29,014 nucleotides of DNA from an uncultured Bacteroidales bacterium. Its GTDB lineage: Bacteria > Bacteroidota > Bacteroidia > Bacteroidales > F082. The stretch covers positions 1 to 29,014 of the forward strand of contig CALFIT010000028.1 in NCBI GenBank assembly GCA_937877465.1, read 5' to 3'. Both the position numbers and the translations under genes were made by a program. Under the pieces are notes generated by a model. It did not search any database, had not been told where the DNA came from, and saw nothing but the letters and a program-made list of their open reading frames with translations. Shown in pieces: positions 1 through 6,164 of this stretch (position 1 is the stretch's first letter; the number at the start of each line of letters is the position of its first letter).

Positions 1-619
1 GATTCCAAAATCTTCTTCGGTCACAATTCCTGCCGTTGACATAGCGAAATGGGTATCGGAACCACGAGAACTCAGAATGAAAGCGCAGTTTTTCCCCCAT
101 GCGTGAGGACTTTTGCGACAGATAGGTGGTGCGAATAGCCGCTCTGATTCCATATTCTTCCGTCTCGGCGTTAGCCTGACAGTAGTCGGCAGAGGCTTGA
201 ATCTCCCAATTACCCGTCAGCTGTCCGTCTGCCTGGAAGCGAATCCGTTGGGTTACGGTTCGCAGCAAACCTCCGCTCCACACATTTCGATAAGTGGATG
301 CTACATCCCGCTCCTTTACTTTACAGCGGTAGCGTGCCAAAAGCGTCCACTGGTCATTGGCGGAGTAGGCGGCAGATGCCAGGAAGTCTGCCCCGCGGGA
401 AGGAAGTGATACTCTGTATTTCTGTTCCGGAAAACGGAAAAAGTCGGCATAGGCAACAAACTGCCAGCGATGTATCGCCTGCACATCGGCACCCAAATAG
501 AAACCGCTTTCGTTGCGCACTTCGGATGACTCGCTGAAAGCGTTGGCTTGAAGCCCCCAGTAGTTTGCTGCGTAGTGTCGCTGCAAGAGAGTCAGGAAAA
601 CCCGGTCAAATGGTTCCAT
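1..619 (-). pseudogene. C-terminal fragment of a helix-hairpin-helix/outer-membrane beta-barrel protein, 5'-truncated and apparently frameshifted
   Basis: Read on the minus strand from position 619 the frame is open to the window edge (about 206 codons). It gives alternating aromatic and polar strands with the segments ANAFSESSEVRNESGFYLG, AYADFFRFPEQKY and LARYRCKVKERD. I recall this pattern from the C-terminal barrel part of Bacteroidota proteins annotated as helix-hairpin-helix domain-containing; no HHH domain is visible here. The N-terminal several hundred residues expected for such a protein are absent, because the upstream DNA is a DegT aminotransferase. Near position 55-60 the plausible reading switches frame (HSEFSWF continues as DTHF...VTEEDFGI), which suggests a one-base frameshift or sequencing error. 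The other plus-strand frames here look like noise. Family assignment is from memory of sequence patterns and is moderate; that this is a 5'-truncated coding region is more secure. Confidence 0.5.
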
Positions 620-1187
620 GCGCAGGGTACACCTTGGTAGCATGGAAACTCAAAGTTGACATGTCGCCCTTGTTCAGCACGCTCTCGCCATCCACCTCCA
701 CACCAAAGGCATGGGCGGCATCGTAGATGACCTTCAGGCCATACTTGTCGGCAATGGCCTGTATCGCCTCGGTGTTCACCGGCTTGCCATAGCAATGCAC
801 CGGCATGATGGCCGTGGTCTTGGGCGTGATGGCCGCCTCTATCTTCTCCGGGTCAAGGCCGCAGGTGCTTTCCTCAATATCCACAAACACCGGTCGACAT
901 CCGTTCCACCAGATGCTGTGGGTGGTAGCCACAAAACTGTAAGGCGTAGTGATGACCTCGCCCGTGATTCTCAACGCCTGAAGCGCAGTGAGCAGCGGCA
1001 GCGTCCCGTTGGTGAACAGGCTGATATACGGCACTTTCAGGTACTCTGCTAATGCCTTCTCCAACTGCTTGTGGAACTGCCCGTTGTTCGTAATCCACTT
1101 ACTCGCCCAAATTTCCTTGAGCATTCCGTGGAACTCTTCAAGGTCGGGCAACAAGGGTGACGTAACCGTGATTTGATTCCGATTCAT
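606..1187 (-). CDS. DegT/DnrJ/EryC1 sugar aminotransferase (VioA-like), truncated at the C-terminus
   Basis: A PLP-dependent sugar aminotransferase that would make an amino sugar for surface polysaccharide. The 193 residues cover only about half of a usual ~370-residue DegT protein. Visible motifs are the N-terminal SPLLPDLEEF and WITNNG, the cofactor pocket TNGTLPLLTAL, ITTPYSFVATTHS, DAAHAFG near 156-162, and SFHATK with the PLP lysine at about 185. The N-terminal half resembles VioA-type dTDP-4-keto sugar aminotransferases. Directly after FHATKVY the expected glycine-rich continuation (…EGGA) is replaced by PAHGTI and a stop, because the DNA changes to an unrelated gene. The protein as read is unlikely to fold as an active enzyme. 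The ATG at 1187 is preceded within 4 bases by a CAGTT-type repeat tract. It lies downstream of the export permease in the polysaccharide operon. Confidence 0.82.
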   Translation of the reverse strand: MNRNQITVTSPLLPDLEEFHGMLKEIWASKWITNNGQFHKQLEKALAEYLKVPYISLFTNGTLPLLTALQALRITGEVITTPYSFVATTHSIWWNGCRPVFVDIEESTCGLDPEKIEAAITPKTTAIMPVHCYGKPVNTEAIQAIADKYGLKVIYDAAHAFGVEVDGESVLNKGDMSTLSFHATKVYPAHGTI

Positions 1188-1189
1188 CT

Positions 1190-1249
1190 ATTCCAACTAT
1201 TAACTCCTAACTGACAACTCCCAACTATCAACTGACAACTGACAACTCC
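1190..1249. repeat. CAGTT-type minisatellite tract, copy 1
   Basis: This fills the 62-bp gap between the permease stop and the DegT start. On the minus strand it reads as degenerate 7-base units such as CAGTTGT and CAGTTGA with TAGTTGG and GAGTTGT variants. Related tracts lie at 4592-4738 and 16256-16320, where CAGTT reads on the plus strand, so this copy is in the opposite orientation. Confidence 0.75.
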
Positions 1250-2125
1250 CTACACCGTATCCATGAAACTCTTCTGCACCTTGTTGAAGATCAGGATGCC
1301 GAGAGCAAGCACAACCAACATGAAGACAAAGCTATAAGTCAACCAGCCCCAGCCGATGAATTGTCCTGCTCCCAAAGCGCCATGCTTGAAGGTCTCGATG
1401 ACGGGCGTCACGGGGTTAAGGCACATGATGGTGGCCAAATCGATGCCCCACTTCTGCTTGCCTGCTACCTGACTCAATGGGTAGACGATAGGCGTGGCAT
1501 ACATCCAAAGTTGCACCACAAACGAGAACAACACCTGTAAGTCGCGATATTTGGTGGTCATTGAGGAGATAATGATACCGAAGCCTAAGGCCAGGCCCGC
1601 CATCATCAGCACCAGCAAGGGGAACAGTAACAAATACCAATTCGGACTTGGTGCCTGCCCAATGATAGCATAATAGACATAAACAATGACGAACAACCCC
1701 AATTGGATGCCAAAACGCACCAAGTTGCTCGTCACCGTCGCCAATGGCATGATGAGCCTTGGAAAATACACCTTGCCGAAGATACCCGAATTGGAAACGA
1801 ACGTATTTGACGTACCCGAAAGACAGGACGAGAAATACTGCCACATGCACACGCCGCTCAGGTAGAACAAAGGCTGTGGGATGCCGTCGGTGGGGATGCC
1901 GGCAATGCCACCAAACACCACCATATACATGATGACCGTCAAAACGGGTTGGATAACCCACCACAAAGGGCCCAAGATGGTCTGCTTGTACTGCACCGTG
2001 ATGGTTCGCTTCACGAACAAGGTCAACAAATCACGGTAATCCCATATTTCTTTCAGGTTTACCTCGAAAAGCTTGTTTCGAGGTTTGATGACAGTGGTCC
2101 AATTTTCTTCGTTTGTCTGTGCCAT
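1250..2125 (-). CDS. ABC-2 type polysaccharide export permease (Wzm/TagG/KpsM-like)
   Basis: Inner-membrane permease of an ABC exporter for O-antigen, capsule or teichoic-acid-like glycans. The 291-residue length is normal. A cytoplasmic N-terminus (residues 1-45) ends in the amphipathic stretch IWDYRDLLTLFVKRTITVQYKQTILGPLWW that is characteristic of the family. It is followed by about six hydrophobic segments (roughly 55-75, 85-105, 130-155, 165-195, 205-225, 255-285). The start ATG at 2125 fits the usual family start. It follows the sugar transferase after a 194-bp gap with its own promoter-like box and a long leader. The partner ATPase (Wzt-like), usually the next gene, is not in this window; the DNA downstream is a truncated DegT gene. 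The exact substrate cannot be told from sequence. Confidence 0.9.
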   Translation of the reverse strand: MAQTNEENWTTVIKPRNKLFEVNLKEIWDYRDLLTLFVKRTITVQYKQTILGPLWWVIQPVLTVIMYMVVFGGIAGIPTDGIPQPLFYLSGVCMWQYFSSCLSGTSNTFVSNSGIFGKVYFPRLIMPLATVTSNLVRFGIQLGLFVIVYVYYAIIGQAPSPNWYLLLFPLLVLMMAGLALGFGIIISSMTTKYRDLQVLFSFVVQLWMYATPIVYPLSQVAGKQKWGIDLATIMCLNPVTPVIETFKHGALGAGQFIGWGWLTYSFVFMLVVLALGILIFNKVQKSFMDTV

Positions 2126-2171
2126 TTCAAAAAGTGTATAGCTTCGCCACCTGACTCACATCAGAATAGCG

Positions 2172-2196
2172 CAATCATTTGAACATCAATCATTTG
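2172..2196. repeat. 10-bp direct repeat in the permease leader
   Basis: CAATCATTTG occurs exactly twice (2172-2181 and 2187-2196), separated by five bases, in the presumed 5' leader of the permease gene. It could be a regulator-binding site or chance in A+T-rich DNA. The rest of the 2126-2319 gap shows no open frame of note. Confidence 0.5.
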
Positions 2197-2263
2197 TGCA
2201 AATACCACAAAATGACTCTTTTTCGTGCAATTTGACACTTTTGGGATTTCAAATTACAAAGCG

Positions 2264-2271
2264 CAAAATTA
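2264..2271 (-). promoter_or_regulatory. Probable -7 box (TAATTTTG) for the export permease
   Basis: On the minus strand TAATTTTG matches the Bacteroidota consensus TAnnTTTG. A TTG lies 21 bases upstream, in the range expected for the -33 element. It would give a 5' leader of about 130 nucleotides before the ATG at 2125. Prediction from motif match only. Confidence 0.5.
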
Positions 2272-2319
2272 CGAATTATTTCTTGACAAAAACAACAAAA
2301 TATTCAACAAAACATCATT

Positions 2320-3441
2320 TTATTTTGAGCGCTTGCCTCTGAAGATGATGTTGCCGACGATTTTCCAGAAATAATTCCAGTCGGTGCGGAAAGGATGCTC
2401 CAAATAGGACTCGAGATAACGCCGCTCGCTGTCCTGGATCTCTTCAAGCGTTTCGGGCATGTCGACATAGAAAGGCGGCAAAAGCCCAGGTCTGGTCTTT
2501 ATCCTAAGTTGCTGCAAATCTTCGTCATACAGGTTGAAATACTGCTGGCTGAGCGGCCTCACACCCACTAATTTCATCTGCCCCTTGAAGACATTGATAA
2601 ACATAGGCAATTCGTCCAACCATGTTTTCCGCAAGAAACGCCCCCATTCAGTAATGCGGTAGTCGTCGAAGAACTTGCCACCCACGTCGAGGTCGTTGTT
2701 CTCGTATATATAGGTCTGCAAATATTCGGAATAGGCATACATCGTACGAAACTTGAACACGTTGAACAGTTTGCCGTCCTTTCCCATCCTACGCAACTTG
2801 ATCAGCGTGCCATAGGTATGCTTATCGCTGCTGGGCTCACGTTTCTTCTGCCCGATGACGCAATACCTATCGTGGATGTATTGCTCACTCACGACATCAA
2901 AGCCACAATAATACAAGCGCCCGAGCACCTCGGGACGAGGAAACACCTTCCTCACCTTCCGCGTGCAGAAATAATAGAAACGCCGCGTCAAGCGCACCTT
3001 AGGGCACACCCGATGCCACAGGAAATCAAAGGCATAGACGACATTGGCGACAAACTTGGGATATCTGCTAAAGATCTGGGCCTTGCGTTTCTGGGCAGTG
3101 TCGAAACTACACACGAGAAAACCGTCTTGCTTCAGTTTGGTGTTGGCTTTACGCAGATAACGGTTCAGATAGCGGATGGCGTTGAGATGGTCCTCGGCCA
3201 ACAGCACCTCTGCTTCGCCATCGGGGACCGACCACGACTTCGCGGCGTAGTCGTTGAGCCATTGCGAGCGCTCGGGGCTTCGCGGCGTCTCTGACACCTC
3301 GATCAATTCGCGCAGTTGTTCGGGAGCTTCTGTGAATTCAAACCTTGGGGCATGTTGGGTCTCGGTCACGGCAAGGTATTCCATCACCTCGTCGTAGTTG
3401 TCGCGAGCAATCATATCACTGATGAATGACCTTAGACCCAT
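2320..3441 (-). CDS. Bacterial sugar transferase (polyprenyl-phosphate phosphoglycosyl transferase) with methyltransferase-like N-terminal region
   Basis: The C-terminal half (about residues 206-345) is a bacterial sugar transferase domain, which puts the first sugar-phosphate onto undecaprenyl phosphate at the inner membrane. Visible motifs are LIKLRRMGKDGKLFNVFKFR, the catalytic acidic pair in TWLDELP (D276-E277) and GQMKLVGVRPLS. The usual hydrophobic entry helix before this domain (KRLFDI-type) is missing. In its place residues 75-200 (LLAEDHLNAIRYLNRYLRKA, KQDGFLVCSFDTA, CGFDVVSEQYIHDRYCVIGQKK) read like a degenerate SAM-methyltransferase fold without a clear glycine-rich SAM loop. I chose ATG 3441; a TTG three codons upstream also lies in frame. 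It begins 13 bases after the WbpE-like gene stops, so the two are almost certainly co-transcribed. Confidence 0.85.
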   Translation of the reverse strand: MGLRSFISDMIARDNYDEVMEYLAVTETQHAPRFEFTEAPEQLRELIEVSETPRSPERSQWLNDYAAKSWSVPDGEAEVLLAEDHLNAIRYLNRYLRKANTKLKQDGFLVCSFDTAQKRKAQIFSRYPKFVANVVYAFDFLWHRVCPKVRLTRRFYYFCTRKVRKVFPRPEVLGRLYYCGFDVVSEQYIHDRYCVIGQKKREPSSDKHTYGTLIKLRRMGKDGKLFNVFKFRTMYAYSEYLQTYIYENNDLDVGGKFFDDYRITEWGRFLRKTWLDELPMFINVFKGQMKLVGVRPLSQQYFNLYDEDLQQLRIKTRPGLLPPFYVDMPETLEEIQDSERRYLESYLEHPFRTDWNYFWKIVGNIIFRGKRSK

Positions 3442-3454
3442 GATTGACAACGGT

Positions 3455-4585
3455 TTACTTCTTCAAGTATTCACAAATGGCCGTGCAAATCTTGTCCTGG
3501 TCCGCCTCGGAGAGGTAAGGATGGATGGGCAACGAGACGACCGTGTCGGCCAGCTGGTCGGCCACGGGGCAACGGTTTTCGTCCAAGTCCAAATAGCTGA
3601 ACGCCGTCTGGCGGTGCATCGGAATGGGATAATAGATGGCCGTCGGGATGTCGAGTGCCTTCAAGGCGGCCTGCAAACCGTTTCTCATTCCCTTGTCCTC
3701 GACTTGCACGGTGTATTGCGCCCAGCTGGAATAGAAGCCTTCGGGCACGATGGGTGTCGTCACCACATCTTTCAGTTTCTCGGTATAACGCGCAGCCACT
3801 TTGTTGACATCATCCAACTCGTAGTCCCTAAAAGCCTTCAGCTTCACCAACAGGATGGCCGCTTGGATGCTGTCCAAGCGCGAGTTCATGCCGATACGGA
3901 TGTTGTCGTAGCGGTCGCTGCCCTTGCCGTGGACGTGGTACGAGTCGATGAGCGAGGCCCATTCACTGTTGTCGGTGAACACCGCTCCGCCATCGCCGTA
4001 GCAGCCCACGGGCTTGGCTGGGAAGAACGAGGTGGTCGAGATGTCGCCAAAAGTGCAGGCTTTTTGCTCGCCGATGCGTCCGCCAAAGCCTTGGGCACCG
4101 TCTTCGAGGACATAGAGTCCGTATTTCTCTGCCACTTTGCGGATGGCCTTGAAGTCGGCGGGCAGGCCGAACAAGTCGACGGCGATGACGACGCGAGGCG
4201 TGAGCTTTCCGGCCTTCACGGTGTGCTCGATCTTGCGTTCAAGGTCGGCCACGTCCATGTTGAAAGTCCGCCGGTCGACATCGACGAAGACTGGCGTCGC
4301 GCCTTGCATGGCGATCACCTCCGCCGAGGCGAAGAAGGTGAAGCTCGGCACGAACACGGCATCGCCCGGCTTGACGTCCCAAGCCTTCAAAGCCAGCAGC
4401 AGGGCGTCGGTGCCGCTGTTGCAGGCCACGCAGTGCTTCACGCCGACATATTCGGCGAAAGCGGTTTCCATCTCCTTGATTTTCGGACCCATCACATAGG
4501 CCGACGAAGCGACCACGTCGAGGATGGCTTTGTCCATTTCGTCCTTGAGGACTTTATATTGGGTTTTTAAGTCTCTGAATTGCAT
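3455..4585 (-). CDS. wbpE: DegT-family aminotransferase, WbpE-like (UDP-2-acetamido-2-deoxy-3-oxo-glucuronate aminotransferase)
   Basis: PLP-dependent transaminase, 376 residues, full length. N-terminal MQFRDLKTQY, the CNSGTDALLLAL phosphate-binding region near 55-66, FVPSFTFFASAEV, the DLFG segment near 137-140, EDGAQGFGG near 161-169, and the PLP lysine K191 in SFFPAKPVGCYGDGG are all present. In the WbpE/WlbC family this enzyme puts a 3-amino group on UDP-GlcNAc-3-keto-uronic acid. The next gene upstream encodes the matching N-acetyltransferase, which supports this substrate over other DegT options. The dehydrogenases that make the 3-keto sugar are not in the window. The ATG at 4585 lies 6 bases from a long CAGTT repeat tract that fills the gap to wbpD. 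Confidence 0.88.
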   Translation of the reverse strand: MQFRDLKTQYKVLKDEMDKAILDVVASSAYVMGPKIKEMETAFAEYVGVKHCVACNSGTDALLLALKAWDVKPGDAVFVPSFTFFASAEVIAMQGATPVFVDVDRRTFNMDVADLERKIEHTVKAGKLTPRVVIAVDLFGLPADFKAIRKVAEKYGLYVLEDGAQGFGGRIGEQKACTFGDISTTSFFPAKPVGCYGDGGAVFTDNSEWASLIDSYHVHGKGSDRYDNIRIGMNSRLDSIQAAILLVKLKAFRDYELDDVNKVAARYTEKLKDVVTTPIVPEGFYSSWAQYTVQVEDKGMRNGLQAALKALDIPTAIYYPIPMHRQTAFSYLDLDENRCPVADQLADTVVSLPIHPYLSEADQDKICTAICEYLKK

Positions 4586-4591
4586 CTTTCT

Positions 4592-4738
4592 ATCAGTTTT
4601 CAGTTGGCAGTTGGCAGTTAGCAGTTGTTCAGTTGGCAGTTGTTCAGTTGGCAGTTGTTCAGTTGGCAGTTGTTCAGTTGGCAGTTTGCAGTTGACAGTT
4701 GTTCAGTTGGCAGTTTGCAGTTGACAGTTTGCAGTTGT
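4592..4738. repeat. CAGTT minisatellite tract, copy 2 (15-bp higher-order unit)
   Basis: About 147 bases built of CAGTTGG heptamers and CAGTTGTT octamers. From about 4628 they alternate to give a near-perfect 15-bp unit (CAGTTGGCAGTTGTT) repeated at least three times, then become more variable (CAGTTTG, CAGTTGA). It lies between the wbpD stop and the wbpE start and joins the two-hairpin element on its right. The plus-strand frame through it encodes a repetitive SVGSC peptide that I regard as an artefact. Confidence 0.92.
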
Positions 4739-4789
4739 CGGGGATTGAAATCGCCCGTTGTTTTCTTGTCGTCCTTTCAGGACTTTATT
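4739..4789. repeat. Two-hairpin dispersed element, copy A
   Basis: First hairpin at 4740-4756 (GGGGAT, loop TGAA, ATCgCCC with a bulged G). Second hairpin at 4771-4783 (GTCCT, loop TTC, AGGAC). A closely similar element lies at 27712-27756, where the second stem is GCCCT/AGGGC, so one base pair has changed on both sides. The wbpD stop codon lies inside the second hairpin of this copy. Confidence 0.8.
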
Positions 4790-5343
4790 TGAGATAGTTC
4801 TCCGTTGTTTTCTTCATATTTCCGTCCGCAGCGGCAATGCAGCGAGGCGTCTAAGCGTTGGCCGCATTCGCACACCCAGCCGATTTGTCGGGCAGGCACG
4901 CCAGCCATCAGCGCATAGGGCTTCACGTCTTTGGTGACCACGGCACCGGCGGCGACGAGGGCGCACTTGCCCACGGTGTGGCCGCACACCACCGTGCTGT
5001 TGGCACCCAACGAAGCGCCTTCGCAGATCTTGGTCTTGGCATACACGCCATGCACGGGAAAATGCGCTCGCGGCGTAGTCACGTTGGTGAACACGCAACT
5101 CGGCCCGCAAAACACATTGTCCTCAATCTCAACGCCTTCGTAGATGGAAACATTGTTTTGCACACGGACGCCATTGCCGATATGGACATTGTTGCCCACA
5201 TTGACATTTTGTCCGAAAGAACAGTTCTCGCCAATCACGGCACCCGACTGGATGTGGCAGAAATGCCATATCTTCGTGCCTTTTCCGATGCTCACGTTGT
5301 CGTCGACGTAACTGCTTTCGTGTATGTAATAATCCTTGGTCAT
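4777..5343 (-). CDS. wbpD: WbpD-like UDP-2-acetamido-3-amino-2,3-dideoxy-glucuronate N-acetyltransferase with C-terminal zinc ribbon
   Basis: Acetyl-CoA-dependent acetyltransferase, 188 residues, made of left-handed beta-helix hexapeptide repeats from about residue 5 to 160 (for example IGKGTKIWHFCHIQSGAVIG, VGNNVHIGNGVRVQNNVSIY, GASLGANSTVVCG). DNVFCGPSCVFTNV and VPARQIGWV are typical of WbpD. A C-terminal CECGQ...HCRCGRKY zinc ribbon follows at about 165-182, as in many family members. It should act just after WbpE to give UDP-2,3-diacetamido-2,3-dideoxy-uronic acid for the glycan. I chose the ATG at 5343 (MTKDYYIHESSYV), which matches the family start; an in-frame upstream start at 5367 would overlap the preceding gene. 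The stop lies inside the dispersed two-hairpin element, so the last residues (NNGELSQIKS) are partly element-derived. Confidence 0.88.
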   Translation of the reverse strand: MTKDYYIHESSYVDDNVSIGKGTKIWHFCHIQSGAVIGENCSFGQNVNVGNNVHIGNGVRVQNNVSIYEGVEIEDNVFCGPSCVFTNVTTPRAHFPVHGVYAKTKICEGASLGANSTVVCGHTVGKCALVAAGAVVTKDVKPYALMAGVPARQIGWVCECGQRLDASLHCRCGRKYEENNGELSQIKS

Positions 5344-5357
5344 CTGTTTCGTAATAA

Positions 5358-6080
5358 TTATAGCCATCCCGACACCAGCACCTCGGCGATGTGAATCACC
5401 TTGATGGGCAGTCCTTCCTTTTCTATAAACGACTTCATGTGCATCAGGCAGGACATATCAGTCGAAACAATATAATCGGCTCCTGTGTTCATGGCGTTCC
5501 GCACTTTATGGTTGGCCATGCCCGAGGCTAAAGTCTCGTGGTTGATTTGCAAAGAAAGGTCGGCACCGCAACACATGTCGCTTTGCTTCATCTCCAGCAA
5601 TTCCAAGCCTTTCACCTTCGACAGCAATTGACGCGCTTCTTTGCCGAGGCCCATGCCCAACGAGGCGCTGCAACTGTCGTGGAACGTCACTTTGTAGGGG
5701 AACTCGGCACCAAAGTCGTCGAACTGGATTTTGTTGACCAAGAAATCGGTCAGTTCGTACACATTTGCAACCATCCTCTTGAAATTCAGATGATTAGCCG
5801 TATTAAAGAAAAGTTCTGGATAGCGTTTTTTAATATAATGGACACAAGACGAAGATGGGGCTACCACGGGACCATTGTATGAAAAATCGTTGAGAAACTT
5901 GTCACCTAACTCCTTCGCATCCTCAATGAAGCCAGCATCGTAGGCAAAACGCCCGCAACATGTCTGTTCGGGATTGTACTCCACCTCCACACCAGAACGT
6001 TCCAATACCTTCATGGTAGCCCAAGCCACTTCGGGGCAGAACTGGTCGATAATGCAGGGGACGAACAACTCAACTTTCAT
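5358..6080 (-). CDS. LutA-like cysteine-rich CCG-domain (Fe-S) protein
   Basis: A 240-residue protein with two CCG cysteine-rich domains: PCIIDQF...QTCCGRFAYDAG (C41, C42) and FHDSCSASLGMG...SDMCCGADLS (C170, C171). This layout is that of LutA/YkgE, a subunit of lactate or glycolate oxidation complexes that binds an iron-sulfur or related cofactor. Its usual partners LutB (ferredoxin-like) and LutC are not nearby, so the function here is uncertain. The start ATG at 6080 (MKVELFVPC) is preferred over an in-frame TTG at 6104, which overlaps the -7 box. It has its own promoter and ends 14 bases before wbpD, so it may head the polysaccharide operon. Confidence 0.82.
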   Translation of the reverse strand: MKVELFVPCIIDQFCPEVAWATMKVLERSGVEVEYNPEQTCCGRFAYDAGFIEDAKELGDKFLNDFSYNGPVVAPSSSCVHYIKKRYPELFFNTANHLNFKRMVANVYELTDFLVNKIQFDDFGAEFPYKVTFHDSCSASLGMGLGKEARQLLSKVKGLELLEMKQSDMCCGADLSLQINHETLASGMANHKVRNAMNTGADYIVSTDMSCLMHMKSFIEKEGLPIKVIHIAEVLVSGWL

Positions 6081-6101
6081 GACTATTTCAAAATGAGGCG
6101 G

Positions 6102-6109
6102 CAAAATTA
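6102..6109 (-). promoter_or_regulatory. Probable -7 box (TAATTTTG) for the LutA-like gene and downstream polysaccharide genes
   Basis: Exact TAnnTTTG match on the minus strand, 21 bases before the ATG at 6080. No convincing TTTG -33 element is seen at the ideal distance. It lies in the only gap between aroA and the polysaccharide genes. Confidence 0.5.
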
Positions 6110-6164
6110 CGGATTTTCTTCAATATAGAAAACCGCATTCCTAAAAATAGTGACATTTTAGCCC

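Noticed and set aside
592..795. 67-codon minus-strand frame near the DegT end
   Set aside because: It overlaps the DegT gene in another frame, with Arg/Gly/Cys-rich sequence and no homology I can recognise.
3398..4570. 390-codon open frame on the plus strand
   Set aside because: It lies antisense to wbpE, which has all DegT motifs; the translation has no recognisable domain. High G+C genes here generate long antisense frames.
4524..4724. Small plus-strand frame with repeated SVGSC units
   Set aside because: It is a translation of the CAGTT tract; no start context, no family, and the repeat is clearly at the DNA level.
4592..4738. Possible CRISPR array
   Set aside because: The repeats are 7-15 bp and contiguous, with no unique spacers and no cas genes.
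5358..6080. Complete lutABC lactate-utilisation operon
   Set aside because: Only the LutA-like part is present; neighbours are aroA and wbpD.
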